A stretch of DNA of 64,000 nt from Allobosea sp. Tri-44. Its GTDB lineage: Bacteria; Pseudomonadota; Alphaproteobacteria; Rhizobiales; Beijerinckiaceae. The stretch covers positions 1 through 64,000 of the forward strand of contig NZ_NBDP01000019.1 in NCBI RefSeq assembly GCF_004123845.1, in the 5' to 3' direction. Under the pieces are notes generated by a model. That model was given only the letters and a program-made list of their open reading frames with translations. It was not told where the DNA came from and did not search any database. Positions within the stretch are counted from its first letter, which is position 1. Each line of letters opens with the position of its first letter. Position numbers and translations under genes: made by a program. Shown here in pieces: positions 53,748-60,538 of the stretch.

Positions 53748-53836
53748 CGTCATTGCGAGGAGTGCAGCGACGAAGCAATCCAGGGGGACGCAGAGCTCTG
53801 CCGCCCCTGGATTGCGTTGCTGCGCTCGCAATGACG
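53748..53836. repeat. 89-bp intergenic inverted-repeat element
   Basis: Starts CGTCATTGCGAGGAGTG and ends CGCTCGCAATGACG, same length and family as 44972-45060. It lies between two converging genes and may also act as a terminator. Confidence 0.85.
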
Positions 53837-53847
53837 TTCTAAGCCGC

Positions 53848-54111
53848 CTATCCCTCGATCTGGCGCTTCTGGACGCGGTCGACAGAGATAAACAGCGTAT
53901 TGGCCGCGCCGGGCTCGACGCAGAACACGTCGAAGCTCGGCGCCTGCGGATCATCGGCGGGCATGTGCAGGGTGGCGGAGCCGTTACGGCCGGCAAAGGC
54001 CATGATCCGGAAGCTGAGGCCGTCAGGCAGGACGACTTCGATCGCATCGGCCGGCATCTCGGTCGCGACACCGTCGCGTATCGCTTTGAAGGTCACCCGT
54101 TCGGCGCTCAC
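53848..54111 (-). CDS. Small conserved-looking hypothetical protein
   Basis: 87 residues from the GTG at 54111, preceded by GGGAG with 7 nt spacing; the frame also extends to an ATG at 54177, which lacks a good ribosome binding site. The sequence is beta-rich (AIEVVLPDGLSFRIMAFAGRNGS) with no known motif. It is divergent from the zinc operon, and the first Zur-like box lies 93 bp upstream, so it might share zinc control. Confidence 0.6.
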   Translation of the reverse strand: MSAERVTFKAIRDGVATEMPADAIEVVLPDGLSFRIMAFAGRNGSATLHMPADDPQAPSFDVFCVEPGAANTLFISVDRVQKRQIEG

Positions 54112-54189
54112 GCACGCACTCCCATCCGGCTGTAGTCGACGAGAATGGATATCGACGCGCTTCGGCGCTGGCGACAAGCGCGATCGTGC

Positions 54190-54226
54190 TTGCTCACGGT
54201 CATGCGTAACATTATATCATTCGATA
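54190..54226 (+). promoter_or_regulatory. Promoter of the zinc operon overlapped by a Zur-like box
   Basis: TTGCTC (54190-54195), 17-bp spacer and TATATC (54213-54218) form a plausible sigma-70 promoter. The Zur-like sequence at 54204-54220 (GCGTAACATTATATCAT on this strand) covers the -10 element. Its reverse complement matches about 12 of 16 defined bases of ATGTTATAnTATAACAT, the alphaproteobacterial Zur consensus as I recall it. The start site would fall on or next to the ATG at 54226, implying a leaderless mRNA. Confidence 0.5.
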
Positions 54227-54372
54227 TGGCTCATGATCACGCCCATCACCGCCAGCCTGCCGCCGAAGCGCCCGGCTGGTCGCTGCTGCGGCTCTCGGCC
54301 GGGCAGCGGCTCGGTCTGGCGCTCGGTGTGATCCTGGTGCTGTGGACGGCGACCTTCGCCGTCATTGCTTGA
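54226..54372 (+). CDS. 48-residue His-rich membrane miniprotein of the zinc operon
   Basis: Starts MAHDHAHHRQPAAEAPGW: four His in the first eight residues, then one membrane helix (about 28-47, LALGVILVLWTATFAVIA). The start has no Shine-Dalgarno sequence and sits directly behind the presumed promoter. It overlaps or abuts the start of znuC. A zinc-binding or permease-assisting role is inferred from context; an upstream in-frame ATG at 54202 is a less likely start. Confidence 0.62.
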   Translation: MAHDHAHHRQPAAEAPGWSLLRLSAGQRLGLALGVILVLWTATFAVIA

Positions 54373-54385
54373 TGAAGAATCTGGC

Positions 54386-55132
54386 GTGAACAAGAGTACC
54401 GAACCCGTGCCCGCCATCCGTTTCAGCGATCTGACCCTCGGCTATGACCGCCACCCGGCGGTGCATCATCTCTCGGGCGAGGTCGCGCCGGGTAGCCTGA
54501 TCGCGATTGTCGGGCCGAACGGCGCCGGCAAGTCGACCCTGCTCAAGGCCATCGCCGGCGCGCTCGCGCCGCTTGACGGGACGGTGACGCTCGCGAAGGG
54601 CAAGCGCCTCGCCTATCTCCCGCAATCGGCCGAGCTCGACCGTTCGTTCCCGATCCATGTCTACGATCTCGTCGCCATGGGGCTATGGGGCACGGCCGGC
54701 ATCTTCGGCCGGATCGGCTTTGGCCAGCGCAGCAAGATCGAGGCGGCGATCGCCGCCGTCGGCCTCACGGGTTTCGAGGACCGCAGCATCGGCACGCTCT
54801 CGGGCGGCCAGATGCAGCGGGCGCTGTTCGCCCGGCTCCTGTTGCAGGATGCCGACATCATCCTGCTCGACGAGCCATTCACGGCGATCGATGCCCGCAC
54901 CAGCGCCGACCTGCTGGCGCTGGTCCAGCGCTGGCATGGCGAGAACCGCACTGTGGTCGCCGTGCTGCACGACATCGAAACGGTGAAGCGCGCCTTCCCG
55001 CAGACGCTGCTGCTGGCGCGCGAGGCGATCGCCTGGGGCGAGACTGGCGAGGTGCTGACGGCGAGCAACCTGCTGAAGGCGCGCCGCATGGTCGAGGCTT
55101 TCGACAGCCACGCCGCGCCCTGCGCCGCCTGA
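54386..55132 (+). CDS. znuC: Zinc ABC transporter ATPase ZnuC
   Basis: 248 residues from the GTG at 54386; a TTG at 54365 overlapping the previous stop is the alternative. Walker A is GPNGAGKST, the signature is in GTLSGGQMQRALFARLLL and Walker B is IILLDEPFTAID; VLHDIETV is the H-loop. It supplies energy for high-affinity zinc import with the membrane and binding proteins encoded next to it. Confidence 0.94.
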   Translation: MNKSTEPVPAIRFSDLTLGYDRHPAVHHLSGEVAPGSLIAIVGPNGAGKSTLLKAIAGALAPLDGTVTLAKGKRLAYLPQSAELDRSFPIHVYDLVAMGLWGTAGIFGRIGFGQRSKIEAAIAAVGLTGFEDRSIGTLSGGQMQRALFARLLLQDADIILLDEPFTAIDARTSADLLALVQRWHGENRTVVAVLHDIETVKRAFPQTLLLAREAIAWGETGEVLTASNLLKARRMVEAFDSHAAPCAA

Positions 55133-55156
55133 GCGCAGCGACATAAGACAAGACCG

Positions 55157-56032
55157 ATGCTCTACGACCTCCTGATCGGCCCCTTCGCCGAATTCGACTT
55201 CATGCGCCGGGCGCTGGTCGGCGTGATCGCGCTGTCAGTCTCCGGCGCGCCGGTCGGCGTCTTCCTGATGCTGCGGCGGATGAGCCTGACCGGCGATGCC
55301 ATGGCGCATGCGATCCTGCCGGGCGCTGCGCTCGGCTATCTCGTCGCCGGCTTCTCGCTGCCGGCGATGACGCTGGGTGGGCTCGTCGCAGGCTTCACCG
55401 TGGCGCTCGCCGCTGGCGCCGTCGCGCGCCTGACCGTGCTTAAGGAAGATGCTTCGCTTGCCGCCTTCTACCTGATCTCGCTGGCGCTCGGCGTCACCCT
55501 GGTCTCGCTGCGCGGTTCGGCCGTCGATCTCTTCCATGTGCTGTTCGGCAATGTGCTGGCGCTCGACGACGATGTGCTGGTGCTGCTCTCCGGCGTTGCC
55601 AGCCTGACGCTCGGCGTGCTGGCGCTGGTCTATCGGCCGCTGGTGCTCGAATGCGTCGATCCCGGCTTCCTGCGCTCGGTCAGCCGTTCGGGCGGCGTCG
55701 TGCACCTGACCTTCCTCGGGCTCGTCGTGCTCAACCTCGTCGCCGGCTTCCATGCGCTCGGCACGCTGCTCGCGGTTGGGCTGATGATGCTGCCTGCCGC
55801 CGCGGCCCGGTTCTGGACCGCCGACATCACCCGGCTGATCCTGCTGGCGAGCGGCTTCGGCATGGCGTCCGCCTATATCGGCCTCGTCGCCTCCTATGCC
55901 GCCGGCAGCAATCTCCCGGCCGGGCCGGCGATCATCCTCTCGGCCGGCGCGCTCTATCTCGGCTCGCTCCTGCTGGGATCGCAGGGCGGCCTTGCGCGAC
56001 GCCTCTTGCCGAGGGCCCATCTCCAACGCTAG
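55157..56032 (+). CDS. znuB: Zinc ABC transporter permease ZnuB
   Basis: 291 residues, eight to nine predicted spans, of the ABC-3 family. FMRRALVGVIALSVSGAPVGVFLMLRRMSLTGDAMAHAILPG is the conserved start. LVFGNVL-like VLFGNVLALDDD follows, then VGLMMLPAAAARFWTADITR. It forms the channel for zinc import; 24 bp downstream of znuC. Confidence 0.94.
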   Translation: MLYDLLIGPFAEFDFMRRALVGVIALSVSGAPVGVFLMLRRMSLTGDAMAHAILPGAALGYLVAGFSLPAMTLGGLVAGFTVALAAGAVARLTVLKEDASLAAFYLISLALGVTLVSLRGSAVDLFHVLFGNVLALDDDVLVLLSGVASLTLGVLALVYRPLVLECVDPGFLRSVSRSGGVVHLTFLGLVVLNLVAGFHALGTLLAVGLMMLPAAAARFWTADITRLILLASGFGMASAYIGLVASYAAGSNLPAGPAIILSAGALYLGSLLLGSQGGLARRLLPRAHLQR

Positions 56033-56056
56033 TTATGTTATAGTATTTCATATAAC
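56032..56056. promoter_or_regulatory. Second Zur-like box, upstream of znuA
   Basis: ATGTTATAGTATTTCAT at 56035-56051 matches 14 of the 16 defined bases of ATGTTATAnTATAACAT. The flanks GTTAT and ATAAC extend the symmetry to 25 bp. It lies between the znuB stop and the znuA start at 56069, suggesting a separate zinc-controlled promoter inside the operon. Confidence 0.65.
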
Positions 56057-56068
56057 GCGAGAGATGCC

Positions 56069-56977
56069 ATGCTGAACCGCCGCTTCGTTCTCCTCGGTCT
56101 TGCCGCTGGTGTCGCCCTGCCGCTGCCGGGCCTGGCCCAGGAGAAGCTGCCCGTCGTCGCGAGCTTCTCGATCCTCGGCGATTTCGTGCGCGAGATCGGT
56201 GGCGAGCGCGTCGCGGTGACCACGCTGGTCGGGCCCGATGGCGACGCGCATGTCTATTCGCCGACGCCGGCCGACGCGAAGACGGTCGCCGGCGCAAAGC
56301 TCGTCGTCGTCAACGGGCTGAAGTTCGAGGGCTGGTTGACCCGGCTGATCAAATCGTCGGGCACGAAGGCGACGATCGCGACCGCGACAACCGGCATAAC
56401 CCCGCTCAAGCTGGCCGATGATCACGGCCACGGCCATGGCGGCGAGGATCCGCATGCCTGGCAGAGCGTCGCCAATGCCAAAATCTATGTCGGCAATGTC
56501 CGCGATGCGCTGACTGCGGCGGACCCTGCCGGCAAGTCGAGCTATGAGACCAATGCGGCCGCCTATCTTGGCAAGCTCGATGCGCTCGAGGCGGAGATCA
56601 AGGCTGCAGTCGCGCGCATCCCGGCCGATCGACGCAAGGCGATCACTTCGCACGACGCCTTCGGCTATTTCGTCAAAGCCTATGGCATCGCGTTCATCGC
56701 GCCGCAGGGCGTCTCGACCGAGGCCGAGGCCTCGGCCAAGGACGTCGCCCGCATCATCCGCCAGATCAAGGCGGAGAAAGTGCCGGCGGTCTTCCTGGAG
56801 AACATCAGCAATCCGCGCCTGGCCGAGCAGATCGCCAAGGAGAGCGGGGCGAAAATCGGCGGACGGCTCTATTCGGATGCGCTCTCGGCCGCGAACGGCC
56901 CGGCCGGGACTTACATCGCGATGATGAAACACAATATAAGCCAGATCGAGAAGGCGCTCGTCGCCGGCCCGGCCTGA
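56069..56977 (+). CDS. znuA: Zinc ABC transporter binding protein ZnuA
   Basis: 302 residues with a signal peptide (about 1-24, RRFVLLGLAAGVALP...LAQ). Zinc ligand His61 lies in DGDAHVYSP and His129 in EDPHAW. A short His/Asp/Gly loop (DDHGHGHGGED, 117-127) is typical of zinc rather than manganese binding proteins. ITSHDAFGYF holds the third His. It captures zinc in the periplasm for ZnuBC. Confidence 0.95.
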   Translation: MLNRRFVLLGLAAGVALPLPGLAQEKLPVVASFSILGDFVREIGGERVAVTTLVGPDGDAHVYSPTPADAKTVAGAKLVVVNGLKFEGWLTRLIKSSGTKATIATATTGITPLKLADDHGHGHGGEDPHAWQSVANAKIYVGNVRDALTAADPAGKSSYETNAAAYLGKLDALEAEIKAAVARIPADRRKAITSHDAFGYFVKAYGIAFIAPQGVSTEAEASAKDVARIIRQIKAEKVPAVFLENISNPRLAEQIAKESGAKIGGRLYSDALSAANGPAGTYIAMMKHNISQIEKALVAGPA

Positions 56978-57019
56978 CCGGTCCGCGATCGCAGCAGCGC
57001 CGCCAACCAGGTTCTAGTC

Positions 57020-57982
57020 ATGTCCGAGAAGATTCCCGTCACGGTGCTCACCGGCTATCTGGGCGCCGGCAAGACCACGCTCCTCAACCGCATCCTCACC
57101 GAGGACCACGGCAAGAAATTCGCCGTGATCGTCAACGAGTTCGGCGAGACCGGCATCGATGGCGACCTCGTGGTCGGCGCCGACGAGGAAGTGTTCGAGA
57201 TGAACAATGGCTGCATCTGCTGCACGGTGCGCGGCGACCTGATCCGCATCCTCGACGGCCTGATGAAGCGCAAGGGCAAGTTCGACGCGATCATCGTCGA
57301 GACCACCGGCCTCGCCGATCCCGCTCCGGTCGCCCAGACCTTCTTCGTCGACCAGGATGTCGGCGACGCCACCAAGCTCGACGCCGTCGTGACGGTGACC
57401 GATGCGAAGTGGCTGAAGGACCGGCTCAAGGATGCGCCCGAGGCAAAGAACCAGATCGCCTTCGCCGACGTGATCATCCTGAACAAGACCGATCTCGTCA
57501 GCGCCGACGAACTCGTCGAGGTCGAGGCGGCGATCCGTGCGATCAATCCCTACGCCAAGCTGCACAAGACGACGCGCTGCGACCTGCCGATCGCCGAGCT
57601 GCTCGACCGCAACGCCTTCGATCTCGACCGCATCCTCGACATCGAGCCTGATTTCCTCGAGGCCGGCCATCACCACCATCACTCGGACGAGATCCGCTCG
57701 ATGTCGTTCACGCTTCCCGGCGATGTCGACCCGGACAAGTTCATGCCCTGGATCAACGACATCAGCCAGGTGCAGGGCCCGAACATCCTGCGGTCCAAGG
57801 GCATCCTCGCCTTCAAGGACGAGCCGCGCCGCTTCGTCTTCCAGGGCGTGCACATGATCCTGGATGGCGACCTGCAGCGTGACTGGAAAGCTGGAGAGGA
57901 GCGTAATTCGCGCCTGGTCTTCATCGGACGCGATCTCGACGAGGCGGCGTTGCGAAAGGGGTTCATGGCCTGCGCGGCTTGA
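57020..57982 (+). CDS. COG0523 (CobW/ZNG1-like) GTPase, zinc chaperone candidate
   Basis: 320 residues. GTPase motifs are Walker A GYLGAGKT (12-19), ETTG (94-97) and NKTD (155-158). The metal motif CICC is at 65-68. Five consecutive His occupy 217-221. The CobW C-terminal domain follows. COG0523 proteins in zinc operons insert zinc into client enzymes when it is scarce. Placed 42 bp after znuA, with no cobalamin genes nearby, zinc is the expected metal. Confidence 0.93.
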   Translation: MSEKIPVTVLTGYLGAGKTTLLNRILTEDHGKKFAVIVNEFGETGIDGDLVVGADEEVFEMNNGCICCTVRGDLIRILDGLMKRKGKFDAIIVETTGLADPAPVAQTFFVDQDVGDATKLDAVVTVTDAKWLKDRLKDAPEAKNQIAFADVIILNKTDLVSADELVEVEAAIRAINPYAKLHKTTRCDLPIAELLDRNAFDLDRILDIEPDFLEAGHHHHHSDEIRSMSFTLPGDVDPDKFMPWINDISQVQGPNILRSKGILAFKDEPRRFVFQGVHMILDGDLQRDWKAGEERNSRLVFIGRDLDEAALRKGFMACAA

Positions 57983-57997
57983 GCTAAAGCCAAGGCC

Positions 57998-59008
57998 ATG
58001 GAGACCATCACCAAACCCGTCTCGCTGCGCGAGCATGTCGTTCCCATCGAAGCAGGCGAGCATGTCGTCGGCGCCTTCTGGCTGAAGCAGACGCTGGCCT
58101 TTGCGCTCGCCGACGGGCGCGTGCTCCGCTGGCGTGACGGCGAGACGTTCAGTGTCGAGGCCAATCGCGGTGGCCTGCTCTGCGCCGTCTCGGATGGCGA
58201 GCGCCTGATCAGCGGCGGCGATGACGGCCGCGTCGTCGCCACCTCTGCCGATGGCGAGCCGCAAGAGCGCGCGCTTGATCCGAAGCGGCGTTGGATCGAT
58301 GCCGTGACGGTATCGCTCGCCGGCAGCCTCGCCTGGAACACCGGCCGCACCGTCCATGCCCGCGATGACAAGGGCAAGCTCAGGTCGATCGAGGTCGCCT
58401 CGACACCGCAGGGCCTTGCCTTCGCGCCGAAGGGCTATCGCCTCGCCATCGCGCAGATGAACGGGGTGCTGCTCTGGTATCCGAACACCGAGGCCAAGCC
58501 CGATTTCCTCGACTGGAAGGGCTCGCATCTCGAGGTGACCTGGTCGCCCGACGGGCGCTTCGTCGTCAGCGCCATGCAGGAGAATGCGCTGCATGGCTGG
58601 CGCCTTGGCGACAAGCCGAGCCATATGCGCATGACCGGCTATCCGGCCAAGCCGCGCTCGCTGTCCTGGTCGCATGACGGGCTCTGGCTCGCCTCCAGCG
58701 GAGCGGATGCGGCGATCGTCTGGCCCTTCCAGGGCGATGGTCCGACCGGCAAGGCGCCGCGCGAATGCGGCGCGCGCCACGCCAAGGTCACCCGCGTCGC
58801 CTTCCATCCGAAGGCGCTGGTGCTGGCGATCGGCTACGACGATGGCTGCATCCTGATGGTGCGCCTGACCGACGCCTCGGAACTGCTGGTGCGGTCGGCG
58901 CAGCGCGGTAGCGGCATCACCGCCTTTGCCTGGGACAAGCTCGGCAAGCGCCTCGCCTTCGGTGCCGAAGACGGTGCCGCCGGCGTGCTGACCCTTCCGG
59001 GCGGCTGA
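57998..59008 (+). CDS. WD40 repeat protein linked to zinc genes
   Basis: 336 residues. Six or seven blade-like repeats run the whole length (e.g. GLLCAVSDGERLISGGDDGRVV, GLAFAPKGYRLAIAQMNGVLLWYP, VTWSPDGRFVVSAMQENALHGW, LSWSHDGLWLASSGADAAIVWPF). No signal peptide or membrane span is present, so it is cytoplasmic. It lies 15 bp after the COG0523 gene, a pairing I recall from other Alphaproteobacteria. It may be a scaffold for the GTPase or its clients; function not established. Confidence 0.87.
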   Translation: METITKPVSLREHVVPIEAGEHVVGAFWLKQTLAFALADGRVLRWRDGETFSVEANRGGLLCAVSDGERLISGGDDGRVVATSADGEPQERALDPKRRWIDAVTVSLAGSLAWNTGRTVHARDDKGKLRSIEVASTPQGLAFAPKGYRLAIAQMNGVLLWYPNTEAKPDFLDWKGSHLEVTWSPDGRFVVSAMQENALHGWRLGDKPSHMRMTGYPAKPRSLSWSHDGLWLASSGADAAIVWPFQGDGPTGKAPRECGARHAKVTRVAFHPKALVLAIGYDDGCILMVRLTDASELLVRSAQRGSGITAFAWDKLGKRLAFGAEDGAAGVLTLPGG

Positions 59009-59015
59009 GGCGGCG

Positions 59016-59291
59016 ATGCGCCTTGGTCTGTTCGGCAGGGACAAGCGCGATGCTGCCGGGGCCGATGCCGCGGCGCAGGTCAAGCGGCAGGTGCGAGAGC
59101 TGCTCGGCCTGCCCGAGAACGCCGTGATCGCGGTCAACGAGATCCTATGCGCCGATCCTGCCTGTCCCGGCACCGAAACGGTGATCCTGGTGATGAAGCC
59201 GGGTGAGAAAACGAAAGCCTTCAAGGTCCAGATGGGGCTAGCGGAGCTTACGCCGGAGGCGTTGGCGCAGGCGCTGTCAGTGGAGGGGTGA
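59016..59291 (+). CDS. 91-residue two-cysteine protein of the zinc operon
   Basis: Starts MRLGLFGRDKRDAAG; a central VNEILCADPACPGTETVIL holds Cys45 and Cys50, followed by lysine-rich beta segments. No membrane helix or signal. It lies 7 bp after the WD40 gene, so it is the last gene of the unit. The CxxxxC pair with adjacent Asp/Glu could bind zinc. I do not know a named family; function unknown. Confidence 0.78.
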   Translation: MRLGLFGRDKRDAAGADAAAQVKRQVRELLGLPENAVIAVNEILCADPACPGTETVILVMKPGEKTKAFKVQMGLAELTPEALAQALSVEG

Positions 59292-59376
59292 GTCGGTGAA
59301 GACCACCGCCATGAGCTGTCAGCAGGTGGCGGGGCAGCGCCTTAACCTTTGGCGCCGCGATGGCTAGCTTGCTGTG

Positions 59377-60531
59377 ATGGCGACGCGACCGCGAAAGATA
59401 TTGAAGCTCGACAAGGCGAATGTGCGCCGGATCTTGCTCAAGGCCCAGAAGCTCGACAGGCGCGAGCCTTTCGGCGCTGGACCGGAAGCGACGGCGGCGG
59501 CCATCGCGCATCTCGGCTATGTCCAGATCGACACGATCAATGTGGTCGAGCGCTGTCACCATCACATCCTCTACAGCCGGATTCCCGATTATCGCCGCGA
59601 TGACCTCGCGCAGGCGCAGGCGCAGGACAAATCGGTCTTCGAGTACTGGACGCATGCGCTGTCCTATGTGCCGACAGCCGATCTGCGTTATTTCCTGCCG
59701 GCAATGAAGGCGCATCGCGCCGAGCCGAAACGCTGGGCTTCGGTCGGCAGCCGCGAGGAGACGCGCAAGCTGCTGCGCCGCATCCGCAAGGACGGCGCGC
59801 TCACCATCCGCGATATCGACACCGATGTGCTGGTCGAGAAGACGCATCTCTGGGCCAGCAAGAAACCGTCAAAAGGGCTGCTCGAACGCGCCTTCTATGA
59901 TGGCGATCTCGCGATCTCGGCCCGCTCCGGCATGCTCAAGACCTATGAGTTGATCGACAGGCATTTCGGCTGGGAGAAGGCTCCGGGCCCGGCTTCGGAG
60001 CGACAGGTCGCCGCCTACAAGCTCGACCGCGCTTTGCAGGCGCAAGGCATCGTCAGCCTCGATTCGATCTGCCATCTCGATGCGCCGAGCAAGAAGGCGA
60101 TCGCCGAGCTGATTGCCGGGCGGGTGAGGCGCAAGGAGCTTGTGCCGGTCGCGATCGAGGGTGCAGAGAAGACACCGCATTGGGCGCGGCCGGAGGCCCT
60201 GGAGCCGGTCGCGCCGTCCGATGAAGGCCTCGTCCATATTCTCTCGCCCTTCGACCCTCTGGTCATCCAGCGCAAGCGGCTGAAACTGTTCTTCGGCTAT
60301 GACCACGTCTTCGAGGCGTATCTGCCGAAGGAGAAGCGGGTCTTCGGCTATTTCGGCCTGCCGGTGCTGGCGGGGGATCGCATCGTTGCCGTCGCCGACC
60401 TCAAGGCTGATCGGGCGGCGCGCAAACTGCTGGTACAGCAATGGACCTGGCTCGATCCTGAACCTTCGCCCGAGCAGCGACGGCAGGTCGACGAGGAGAT
60501 GCAGCGCTTCGAGCGCTTTCAGCTCGGCTGA
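59377..60531 (+). CDS. YcaQ-family winged-helix DNA glycosylase
   Basis: 384 residues; the ATG at 59377 directly follows an in-frame GTG. GYVQIDTINVVERCHHHILYSRIPDY contains the QxD-type active-site region of the HTH_42/YcaQ family (QIDTIN), and RYFLPAMKAHR and LSPFDPLVIQRKRLKLFFGYDHVFEAYLPKEKR are conserved C-terminal blocks. YcaQ unhooks DNA interstrand crosslinks. It has its own 85-bp upstream gap and probably stands apart from the zinc operon. Confidence 0.9.
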   Translation: MATRPRKILKLDKANVRRILLKAQKLDRREPFGAGPEATAAAIAHLGYVQIDTINVVERCHHHILYSRIPDYRRDDLAQAQAQDKSVFEYWTHALSYVPTADLRYFLPAMKAHRAEPKRWASVGSREETRKLLRRIRKDGALTIRDIDTDVLVEKTHLWASKKPSKGLLERAFYDGDLAISARSGMLKTYELIDRHFGWEKAPGPASERQVAAYKLDRALQAQGIVSLDSICHLDAPSKKAIAELIAGRVRRKELVPVAIEGAEKTPHWARPEALEPVAPSDEGLVHILSPFDPLVIQRKRLKLFFGYDHVFEAYLPKEKRVFGYFGLPVLAGDRIVAVADLKADRAARKLLVQQWTWLDPEPSPEQRRQVDEEMQRFERFQLG

Positions 60532-60538
60532 GAGTGCT

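Noticed and set aside
57014..59224. 736-residue minus-strand open frame
   Set aside because: Shadow of the COG0523 and WD40 genes, which have clear motifs and ribosome binding sites.
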